From the NCBI GenBank assembly GCA_027422505.1, contig JAPQWV010000334.1, forward strand, positions 248,001 to 312,000: a DNA stretch of 64,000 nucleotides. Reading direction: 5' to 3'. This DNA comes from Craterostigma plantagineum (taxonomy: Eukaryota; Streptophyta; Magnoliopsida; Lamiales; Linderniaceae). The notes under the pieces are model-generated. The model had not been told where the DNA came from. It was given only the letters and a program-made list of their open reading frames with translations, and ran no database searches. Below are positions 55,076 through 64,000 of this stretch, piece by piece. Made by a program: the position numbers and the translations under genes. Within the stretch, counting starts at the first letter, position 1. The number at the start of each line of letters is the position of its first letter.

Positions 55076-56476
55076 CGTGGGCTGCGGTGGTGCTGCTGAA
55101 GTTCGTGAGGAGCGCCTTCATCATGTCCTTCATCTCCCTCATATCATCGGATCCTCCTGCGTTCTGGTACTTGCGTGGCGCCCTATTTTGGAAACGAACG
55201 GCCTAGGCTGAATCCTGGCGGTCTTTGCCCCTGGTGGTTCTGATTCCCATACGCCAAGTTGGGATGTGCTCGAGGCTGGAAGCTTCGCTGGCCACCTTCG
55301 TAATTCACCATGTAGTCTACGTGCTCCAGTGATTGCCCAAGTTGGCGTTCAGATGTTTCGTGGCTGTGCCACAGATCCCGCACAATGGCATGTATGCGTG
55401 TGCTGCGTCGGTGCGGTGGTGGAAACGACATTCACGGGCTGTATCTGCCCGATTTTCGGGTCAGGAGTAGTGCGCCAATGACTGTCTGCAACTGGGAGTT
55501 TGTCGCAGTGATCTCTTGCTGGAGCACCTCGAATTTGGCATTCGTGGCCGTCTCCTCGCTCACCCCGAACACTCCTGGCGTCTTCATCCTCGTTTGCCCC
55601 TCATGAAGTTGTTCCTCGAGTAGTGCTCAATCAGATTCCAAGCATCAGCCGCGTTGAGCTTCATGAGTCCTCCTCCTCCGGCTCCGTCTAACATAGGGAC
55701 ATTCTGGTCATTGAGCCCCTCATGGATGTGGTTGATCTGGGCAGCCTTCGACATCCCGTGCTGTGGGCACCTTTTCAGTAGAGCCTTGTATCGCTCCCAC
55801 CTCGTAGAGGTTTTCTGAGTCCTTCTGATGGAAAAGGGAGATCTCCATCTTCAACCTTAGCACCTTTGATAGTAGGAAGTAGTGGTTAATGAAGGCGGCT
55901 CGCATCTCTTCCCAAGTCGTTATAGATCTGGGCGCAACATATCCAACCAATCCTTTGCCCTGAACTTGAGCGAGAAGGGAACAACATCAACCTAATCGCA
56001 TCGCCCGAGACACCATTGATCTTGATGGTGTCGATCACCGTCAGAAAGGCCTTCAGATGTGAGTAGGGATCGTCATCTGGATTTCCCTCAAACTGGGCCG
56101 TCTGGAAAATCATCTGAAGCCAAGAATGCTTCAGCTCGAAGTTGTTGTTCTCGATCGAAGGGATGACAGTCACCGACTCAGTACCACCTAGCGCGGCATT
56201 CTTGAGAAGATCTTGTGGTGATGGCACCTTCTCTGGAATGTGATGGACGGGCACTCTGTGGTCCACCATTCTTACTTCTGTGTCTGGGCTATCTACGGAT
56301 GCTTGTACACGAGTGTTTTGGGTCAACTCTCGCGAACTGTCCTATGAATAGCAGACTAAATGATCCTGAGAGCTAGTGGAAGCTCCTTCAGATTCGTGCT
56401 TGAGTTGCCTTCGTAACTTTCGTTCAAAATCCGGGTCTGCTTCAACGATAGGACCTGATGGGTGGCTTTGGGTCAT
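55076..56476 (-). pseudogene. Athila-like gag, with a stop and frameshifts
   Basis: ATG at 56476 (MTQSHPSGPIVEADPDFERK); one in-frame stop at about 56343. Blocks: FELKHSWLQMIFQTAQFEGN, DDPYSHLKAFLTVIDTIKIN and GVSGDAIRLMLFP, the conserved Athila capsid segment, then frame changes with ITTWEEMRAAFINHYF, RYKALLKRCPQHGM-type words, LMKLNAADAWNLIEHYS, QLGQSLEHVDYMVNYEGG and ending near DDMREMKDMMKALLTN. The structural protein would package element RNA. Confidence 0.75.
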
Positions 56477-56676
56477 TCAACGCTGAATTGTACCTTCAAG
56501 AACTGAAATTGAAAATTAGCAAGGAAATAAATAAATCTTCAAAATAATACGAGACTAATAATGACATAGGAAAACAAATAACGCAAATAACAAATAACGC
56601 AAAAAGTAAAAAGCAAAGAGCACGTCAAATAAAAGTGGCTAAAGTACCGAACTACGGTGTTCCTATATCAATCTAT

Positions 56677-56693
56677 TCCCGGCAACGGCGCCA
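56677..56693 (-). other. Primer binding site, tRNA-Asp type (Athila-like)
   Basis: Minus strand tggcgccgttgccggga, six to eight bases after the LTR end. This is the primer site known from Athila and some related Ty3 elements. Confidence 0.85.
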
Positions 56694-56700
56694 CGACATG

Positions 56701-57242
56701 TGATGTGCTGATATAATTTGCAAGTGCGACAGGTGATAATATAGAACGAATACTTAATTACTATCACCGACGTGCGATAGGCAGTGGACCTATCGTTTTT
56801 AATGCAGTAAAGTGAGTAAACGAGTATCGAACACGAGGAATAAATTGATTACTAGTATTAACCTATCGACTCCATATCTAGCCTAAAAAAGTGTTAGGTC
56901 CTACGATTAACAACTCTATGATCCTAGGCATGAATTCTAAGTAATTCGATGATAATGATTGACATTGAGATTCGATCGAAAAACTCAAATGAAGAACAAG
57001 AGAGAGAATTCGAGTAGAGTGAGAAAGTTACTATTGTTTCTCTCTCTAAATATTAAGTTGCAAGCCTTTTAGATCAATTTCCAAAACTTTCTATCTTCAG
57101 CCCAATTTGTTTACATGTATTTATACCAAACAAACTTGGTATAAATATCAAACTAGTCCTAATCTAAGGACTACTATACAAAACGCCCCTAACTACAAGT
57201 ACAACTAATAAAATCAAGCACAATTAAAATATATACTCTACA
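56701..57242 (-). repeat. LTR (~0.54 kb) shared by two Athila-like internal regions
   Basis: Minus strand start TGTAGAGTATAT directly follows a purine tract (57243-57254) that belongs to sequence on its right; its end is followed by the tRNA-Asp primer site that belongs to the gag on its left. Thus it acts as 3' LTR for one side and 5' LTR for the other. A TATA box (tggtataaata, 57118-57128) lies in an inverted repeat. Confidence 0.7.
57118..57146 (-). promoter_or_regulatory. TATA box in a 10-bp inverted repeat
   Basis: atttatacca (57119-57128) and tggtataaat (57137-57146) are exact complements separated by 8 bp, so a TATA motif faces both ways. The minus-strand one fits the LTR promoter. 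Confidence 0.55.
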
Positions 57243-57254
57243 ATCTCCCCCTTT
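57243..57254 (-). other. Polypurine tract abutting the Athila-like LTR
   Basis: Minus-strand aaagggggagat immediately precedes the LTR TG at 57242. Confidence 0.8.
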
Positions 57255-57295
57255 GTGCTTGATTGCATTTCCGTGCTGTTTGTCCTCGTCGGGCA

Positions 57296-58677
57296 TTACG
57301 ATCTGCGCAAGCCAGGCGCATACTCGAAGTTTCTGAGCGTTTCCCTCAGCTTCAGGCACTCCTCGATGTCGTCTAACAACTCCATCAGGAGCGGCTGTTC
57401 TCTCACGAACCTGTGGATCCTCAGCATTGTATCTCTATTGATTTCTTCCAACCTCTGCTCGATATTCCTCCTGATAACCTTGAGCGTCCCATCGCAAAAC
57501 TTACGAATCTCAGTCTTCAGCATCATCCTATTTTTCTTGGCAATTGGATTGTGGTAGGTGATGCCTAGGACTGAGGTGATGTGCACATGATTGCTTGGAA
57601 GCCCTTCGATCTCAGGTCCTTTGTTGAGCGGTTCGGCCAAGTTGACCTTCTTCATGTTTCTCTCCAGAGCCATCTGAAGGCATGCGCTGCAAAGTATTTG
57701 ACTTGGCGCATCATGAACCGATAGAGCCCTTCGAGGCCTTCTTTCTTGACGAAGCCTTGAGGACCTTTGTACTTCTCCACGTACAGCTGATAGAGATTGT
57801 ATACTTCGTCGGCAGGGAGATACGGAAGGTCGCTCTCTCTTAGTTCCTCTCGGGTTCTGTCCACTCGCTCAATACGTATATTGGGGTTGGAAGTCCTCCT
57901 TTGGCACAGTAGATGCTGAGAAGCTGGCAAATTGGGGAGAGACTCTTACAGTGACTCTTGACTTGTCCTTTAGTCATCCCCAGCCTTACGTCAGGTCCTA
58001 GTTGAGTCAGCATCCAGAGGTAGGTCATCCTCTTCTGCTGATCCCAGTGAGAGATCCCTCTCAGCTCAAATTCGTTCGGCTTTTTGATTCTGTCCGGTGA
58101 CCTCCAAATATTCTCACGGATATTTTCCCACCGTGTGTTGATCCGAACGGTCCCTGGCATTTGTCCTGTGAGCGAAACCACTCGTTGCGTGATCAGCTCT
58201 GAAAGCCCTGTGGGATCTTGTTCGTGGTCTACACCTTCCTAAATTTCGTTGTCTTGTATCAGCACGAGGTCCACCGAATCTTGTTGCAAAATTTATCGAA
58301 CTACCTTGAGCCGTTGTACTTGATGCTCCTCTGGCATATAATGGGTCGCCCACTGTTCTTCAAATATGAATTTGTCGAGATGTTCATGTGGGTTGACGCC
58401 GTGCCCTGAAGGGCCCGGTTGTTCTGGAGCTGTTGAGGGAGTAGCTTGGGTTTGTGCCAGAGCTACGAGCATGGCCGCACTTGCTTCTTCTTCTGGAAGC
58501 AACGAGCTTGTCAGTGTCGGTGGTGTGGGCGGAGGCGTCCGGAGGTGAAAGGTTGGTGGGTCGATATGGGTTAGAGTGGTGGTAAGCGATGCATGGTGTG
58601 GGTGGTTTGTGTTTGGGTTTGGGTTTCACCTTCTCCAGCGCTTGTTTGTGTCGCACCGGAGCCTTGTCCTTGGCCAC
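57296..58677 (-). pseudogene. Unrecognised retroelement accessory ORF next to the 3' LTR
   Basis: A protein-like region running in several minus frames. It starts MAKDKAPVRHKQALEKVKPK (Lys/Pro-rich), then PEQPGPSGHGVNPHEHLDKF, VRINTRWENIRENIWRSPDR, ISHWDQQKRMTYLWMLTQLG, DLPYLPADEVYNLYQLYVEK, GPQGFVKKEGLEGLYRFMMR, and ends with a helical domain (MLKTEIRKFCDGTLKVIRRN, LLMELLDDIEECLKLRETLR) at 57296. Overlapping frames show several frameshifts. I do not recognise the family. Position between an internal region and the PPT/LTR is where Athila carries its env-like ORF, but I see no membrane segment. Confidence 0.5.
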
Positions 58678-59268
58678 TCGTAGATGTTCGTGGCCTCTTC
58701 CCCCTCATGTGGATCCTGATCGTCAGGATTGTCATGTCGGCATCTTGAGAGAAAGCTTTGGCCGCAGCATGTTTGGGCAGGTGGCTCAGGATGGTCTATC
58801 AGTCGCCTATAGAGTGACTCCTCCTGAGGCGACCGGATGGTAAGACCGATGAGGCGGGCTAGAAGGATGTCATGGAGCTCGGTGATTGGGATGGTATATG
58901 GGTTGATGAGGATGGATTAATTATGTAGAGGGTCGGTGGGTGTGGGTTGTGGAGGTGTGAGGTTGGGTTGTGACGAGGTGCCTTCGGAGACAGGTGCTTT
59001 CCCGGTGTCTATATGGCAGTAAGAACTCTCTCCATTATTTTGTCTTCAAGCGATTGAACAGCAGCGGGGAGAGCGGCTTGGAATTGCTCGTTCGTCACAA
59101 ATGGTGCAGACGCCTCCTTGGATGTACCAGGACGACTGATGTTGCCTGTTATCTACCCTTTTGCAAACACCGGCTCCTCACGTTGGCTCATAGTCACCGG
59201 AGGTTGTGACTGTATGAGACTTCCACCCAATCCTCGAGTCGAATCCTGAAGATTCTCCTCTATGGGTG
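58678..59268. other. Low-complexity segment between accessory ORF pieces
   Basis: G/T-rich on the plus strand (ggtgggtgtgggttgtggagg), no convincing frame. Probably the decayed hinge of the accessory region. Confidence 0.35.
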
Positions 59269-60669
59269 TTATGGCAGGCTCAGTTTGGGCCTGCGGACAG
59301 ACACCGGTAGATGTGGTTGCGGCTCAAGATTGAGCGAAGAAGTACCGGCAACACTTGTGGAAGTGGTCAGCATGGTATCTGGTACGGTGGTGACGGCGGG
59401 GAAGAGGCACTCCATTTGTATACTGAGTCGTCTGGGAGTCCGTCTTATCAGGCTAATCTCCTCATCCGACTCTGTGTCGGATGGGGTAGCTCTGTGAGGA
59501 GTGAGGTCACGATCTATGTCCTCAGGAGCCTGATCCGTCACCCGTGGAAGCGAGCTTTGCCCCATTTCAACCTCGGGTTGTGCTTCTTGTAGAAGAGCCT
59601 CCTCGATAGACTCTTCAAGCACGCGTACATGTACGGGCACTTCCACTTGAAACGTTTCTGTTGGAGCCTATTGTTCCAACTCAGCAGCCACAGCATCGAT
59701 CAAAGTGGCATCTATATCAGGAATCTGTTCGTCCTGAGTTGGTGGCTCCTGCTCTAGCTCCTGGGCCACTTCATCAATCATCATGGCCTCAGGGCTTTGG
59801 TGTTGTTGTGGTTGAGGAGGGCTAACTCCAAAATTTGTCGGGGGCCCTCGAACCATCTCCTCGGTGGGTGATTCTCCCAGCAGTACATACGGTATACGTC
59901 TCCTCTGGGGTCAGCAGTACATACGATATACGTCTCCTCGGCATCGACGGTTGGTCCAAGTCCGTGAGCCGTGATTGTGAATGAATTTGAGCTTGGGTGG
60001 TTGATAATTTCCTCCCGGAGGCAGGCGAGGAATGCTCTGCTCGTGCATCTCCATATATTGGCGGATGATGACATTAAACCACCGAGCGTACGGCACATTC
60101 TTCGATCTCTGATTCTCCTTTTGCCTAATCTGGTCTGCAAGGTCATTCCAGACAGCTGCGTGAAGTCGTATTTCTGGATAATGCGAGTCCGTGAAAGATC
60201 CGTAGTATGTTGCCATTGCCCTTGTCGAAGCCGGCCATGATTGGGCGATAGGCACTTGTTCAGAATGCCGCAGTGTCTTCCATGGATGAGGGATACCGCT
60301 GCTCTGGACCTGAGCTAGCTTGGTGAGCTGCGGTTGATATCCCATCTGCATGAAATCATGCATTATTTCTGCGTCTGATGGGAGCGGGTCTAGTTTGCAC
60401 TGTATTGCAAGCAGAATCATCTCGAACTGGTTCTTGTCCATATGTAAGTGTCGCCTCCCAATTATGGTTGAGACGGAGATTGCTCCATTATCCGCTGCTC
60501 CTTGTATACAACCCCAGAATTGCTGGAGATAGACCATTGGCACCGATGCGGTGACCGTCAATGCATGCCAGATGGGGTGGCCTTGCAGGATTGATATGAT
60601 GATATCATCCGGACACCAAAAGGTGGTCAGATCGAGTTGAAAATTTGTATCCTGGACCTTCAGGTACAA
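59269..60669 (-). pseudogene. Retroelement accessory ORF with a YLQQFW block and an acidic Pro/Ser-rich tail
   Basis: From 60669: MYLKVQDTNFQLDLTTFWCP, HPIWHALTVTASVPMVYLQQ FW, an IIGRRHLHMDKNQFEMILLA segment, LDPLPSDAEIMHDFMQMGYQ and IPHPWKTLRHSEQ. The ...VYLQQFW and MGY...PWKTL pattern is known to me from uncharacterised ORFs in plant LTR retroelements; its role is unknown. After a frame change near 59911 an acidic, Pro-rich tail follows (DEVAQELEQEPPTQDEQIPD, EESIEEALLQEAQPEVEMGQ) to 59269. A 29-bp tandem duplication lies at 59880-59941. Confidence 0.5.
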
Positions 60670-63374
60670 ATTATGGTCGTAGATGTGATTATATCATGGA
60701 TAGCGATCCATCTGAAACATAAAAGATATAAAAAGTTCATTAGTTCAAATTTAATTTCAGTCGAAAATTGATTTAATTTCATCAAACTATAATAGTGTAT
60801 CAAGTCATGACATGTTTGATGATTTGTTAATTGAAATCGTGTAGTATGCATATAGTATGATTGATTTTGAAAATGTAATGGCATGATTGTAATTTCGAAT
60901 TAAACATATAACGCGTGAAAAGAGTTCGAAATTTTTTTAAGTATTTGATCATGGAAAATGTCACTGTTCATGCTGAGATATTTTACGCTCGAAAAATTTG
61001 ATTTTCAAATAGATTTCCTATGCATTGATTTCAATTGAAATAACTCCGCTTAATTTTGCGATCGAAAAATTTTTTATTCGCTTAATGTTCGCTACAGTGT
61101 AAAAGACTTAGAAAAAAAACTTCTAAGTGTTGAAGTTGGAATCGTAAGACTGTAGCCGATCAATTTTACGATCGAGAAAAATTCCGCGTAATTTACGATC
61201 GAGAAATTATTTCTTAGGTAAATTTACAATCGAAATATTTTCCTCAATTGAATAAAATTTTTCGATTTGAAATTTGTCGAGCGATACGTGATTTTCGATC
61301 CTAAGTAAAATTTTTCGCTGCGATATTTTTCTATCGAGAAATTAGTCAAGTCGGTCGTCGAGAAATTTTTCGATCAATTAAATCCTAAGCGGCGAATTTT
61401 ATGATCGAAAAATTATGTGTTGAAAAATTAATTTTTCGCTGCTAAATTTTTGCGACCGAAATAAAATGAAATCGAAAATTCTATTTTGCGATATTAAGTT
61501 TTACGCTCGATCTAATTTGCATCTAAATTGTCTATTCAGCGCTTAAATTTTTCGCTCGCAGAAAATTCTAATTAGATTTCTCGACGGTAAGTGATTTTTC
61601 GGTCAAAATCCTTTTTCTTAGCGACTAAGTTAGAATTTTGCGATCTAAAACTAATTCGATGCAAACAGTATCTCAATTGATTCGGAATTCAATCAAGACT
61701 CTTTGCGATCGACAAAGTTCTTCGTTGGCTTCAAACATTCAAATACCCAGTTTCTTTCAAACTCAACTTAGTGGTCTAAGATGCAGATTTTTCGAAAGTT
61801 TAAACTACCAGATTCATAGAAAACATCGAAACTATCTTAATTGCAGGCATTAACCCAGATTGAGCTCGTAAACATGCCTAAATCACTATAAGATAGTATA
61901 CGGTTTTCTCAGTTTGAAGAACAGTCGAGAATCTAATCCTAATCACGCAAAAAACTATAAAATGCATATGCTAATGGAGTTAAATCGCACGCAAATGTCA
62001 AATGAATCTCATTTCTACCTTAAGCAGACAATTTGGTGTTGAAAATCGAAAGATTAGTGAGGGACTTAAACTGTTCGTGAAAGTTTTTCGAGAGAAAAAT
62101 TTTGCGATTTAGGTTTGCGTGAGATAAAGTTTTTCGACTGGCAAAAAGTGTACTTTTATTAACTCGCTGTAAGTCGATGTTAGGTTTGCGATTGGACGTT
62201 TTGCGATTAAATGGATCAGGCCCATTAGTATTTGTGCTCGAGAAATATTGATTCAAAAATTTCTCTTCAATTTAATTTCTCGATCACAAATTATCGCGGC
62301 CAATCAAAATCGTTCCCAACACTGTTTACGATCGAGAAACTTATGATCGCGAATTAATTCATATATCCAATTTCTCGATAGTAAGTACTTCTAAACTTTT
62401 CAGATTGACCCCTATTTCAAATAAAATCACATTGTAAAGCTCCCCCTCAGAATTAAAATACATGCAATTAACTCCCTGGATTTTCTGTGTAGTAATGTGT
62501 AGCTTCCCTGGCAGAAAAAAAAAATCTTTACCACTTAGGAAAAAAAAACGTTATAAATAATGGAGTTAATCAACAATTATTCTAGGCATTTTTTTTTGAA
62601 ATATTTGGTCTGTGACAATAGCTCATTGTCTTGTAGTATCGGTGTCTCACTCCTATATTTTGTTTGAAGAAATCTGAAATACTTAGAGAAAAACGTCAAA
62701 AATATTTGGAGCTAATGCACGATTTTTATATTTACTCCCCCTCAAATAATGCGCAAGAATTGATTTAACAAACATATGAAATCAATTCAAGTAACAAGCA
62801 AAAAATACGCAATTTACCTAGTAAGCACATACACATGGTCCCCAAAAACATGTATTGAATATATTGCGTGAGGGTAAGAGCAATGAAAAATTTATCGCAT
62901 TTAAACAATTTTGTACCAATGCAATCTAAAATGACATTTAGAATGTCCAATATTTTTCTTTCACAATTTTTATTATTATTATTAAATTTTTTGTTATTTT
63001 TAATTTTTCAGAAATAAAAAAAAATATATTATTTTTCTATATATATATATGTATATAACAATTTTATTTATCTATTTTTGTTTTATGTATGTAATATGAG
63101 TTTATATGGGGTCAGATTGTTTTGCTTTGATCAATCGTCACACCTAAAATTTTACGAGACATTTGAAAGAAGAAACTGCCGTCAAATCATGTCAAGTCCT
63201 AAGTTCATAGACTGGTCTATTTCGACAACTCTCACTAGGTTCGCTCTTGCACACAATTATTTCTAACTTGGAATTTTTATATTTATATCACTCAAGTCAA
63301 CATAAGCAATTTTAAGAAAATTTACCTGTGATCGAAGCATTTTTAATCATTTCACCTAAGCGAGAGACCGTCGA
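60670..63374. other. AT-rich noncoding stretch with CGATCGA words and two GAGGGGGAG tracts
   Basis: No coding frame. Between 61060 and 62340 the word cgatcga(a/g)aaatt or close forms recurs at least ten times. On the minus strand purine tracts gagggggag occur at about 62444 and 62741; repeated tracts of this type are known between pol and the 3' end of SIRE Copia and some other elements. The T-rich part at 62940-63070 has an AT run. Probably the 5' side of the same retroelement as 57296-60669. Confidence 0.45.
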
Positions 63375-64000
63375 TTGGAATCAAAGGGTTGTAGGGGTTA
63401 TAGTTTGGCTAGGACTAAGAAGGGAAGGAATTTAGAGGAAAGTGAGCTTATCTCTTCGTCATCTTCCATTTCTATGTTCGTCTCCCTTTTTTTTTCTCGG
63501 CGTCTTTCCTTTTTTTTAATATTTTCTCCCTCTTTTTCTTTTAAGAACTATCCCTTTTTATGCTATGCTCAAGCTAAAGCTCCGCTTCTCCACGAGGCTA
63601 TAGGAGATTATCGTAGGCGAAGTTCTTCTTGTTGGTTCTCGGGCCGATACCGTGCTCCTCTTCTATTAATCCCTAGAGAGGTTTCAGAGATTATCTTTTT
63701 GGAAAAGTTCACGGTTATGAAACTCGTACCCAATGCTGAGCTCCACTTCTCATTTCCCGATATAAGACCGGATTATCGTTGGAGAAGTTCACTTCGTGGT
63801 GCTCCTCTTTCCAGCCGTTCTGATGAGCGTACGAGATTATCGTTGGAGAAGCGCATAGCAGGATCCATGCCATTTTCTAAGAGATAGTCGGAAGGCATGT
63901 TCCTTTGGTCTGATTTTTGCACGTTGAGCAATGCCTTCTTTGTCATCATCCCTCTTTTCTTTTGTTTTCTCCCCTTCCTTTTCTCGTTTTGAACAACCAT
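63375..64000. other. Unclassified end segment with a repeated gagattatcgttggagaagt word
   Basis: gattatcgtnggngaag occurs at about 63606, 63770 and 63834 with related flanks (gtgctcctctt). Frames are open on both strands (63375-63887 plus, 63773-64000 minus) but neither shows a domain that I recognise, and the window ends here. Confidence 0.3.

Larger units (their letters stand above)
55076..57242 (-). mobile_element. Athila-like Ty3 element: 5' LTR, primer site and gag only
   Basis: From right to left: LTR 56701-57242, a tRNA-Asp type primer site (56677-56693) and gag (56476 to ~55076). A tRNA-Asp primer with a QFEGNPDDDPYSHL/GDAIRL gag is typical of Athila. The element is cut at about 55075 by the Tork-like Copia sequence. 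Confidence 0.75.

Noticed and set aside
63375..63887. 170-codon plus frame as a gene
   Set aside because: Low complexity start (Ser/Phe runs) and internal repeats; kept only as an unclassified segment.

Overview
This window looks like gene-poor nuclear DNA of a flowering plant, most likely a eudicot. Almost all of it is LTR retrotransposons, many inserted into one another. I found no host gene, no rRNA or tRNA gene and no CRISPR array that I could support. Element names (SIRE, Tat, CRM/Galadriel, Tekay/Del, Athila, Tork-like) come from recognising protein motifs and flanking signals by eye, not from a database search.

Layout. 1-~440: CGGTT-rich repeat and a short decayed coding remnant. ~470-8975 (-): decayed SIRE-type Copia element, split inside gag by a ~2.8 kb solo LTR (5316-8106) with a 5-bp target duplication. 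8983-50527 (+): one old Tat-type Ty3/gypsy element, lacking its 5' half. Its RT is interrupted by a CRM/Galadriel-like fragment (9073-12292), and its integrase tail by a long-LTR Copia element (14311-43448, TSD ggaag). That Copia holds a solo LTR (19794-22136, TSD atgtc) and, in its 3' LTR, Tekay/Del element A (22747-42725, TSD ccacg). A's right LTR in turn holds Tekay/Del element B (32273-42495, TSD cttaa). The Tat element resumes at 43449 with its integrase end, a 166-bp tandem repeat, two head-to-tail antisense accessory genes (about 44.5-46.3 kb and 47.0-49.3 kb), a polypurine tract and a 3' LTR (49754-50527). 51079-~55075 (-): decayed Copia with a 3' LTR. ~55076-60669 (-): Athila-like gag, a tRNA-Asp primer site, a ~0.54 kb LTR, and on the other side of that LTR a second 3' end with polypurine tract and poorly known accessory ORFs. 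60.7-64 kb: AT-rich sequence with short CG-containing words and purine tracts, then an unclassified segment.

The nesting gives a relative clock: Tat, then the Copia inside it, then A, then B. LTR divergence seen by eye agrees: B's LTR pair shows only about three differences over 2.78 kb, A's roughly a dozen plus indels, and the host Copia's clearly more. Every pol in the window carries at least one break, so no copy here looks able to move alone, but B is very young.

The most unusual content is (i) the two tandem, apparently intron-containing antisense genes of the Tat element, each with its own TATA box, sharing a PF04195-like core and a common C-terminal motif, and (ii) LTR-internal arrays in which each LTR family has amplified its own 7-11 bp CG-containing word, with the same word in opposite orientation in A and B.
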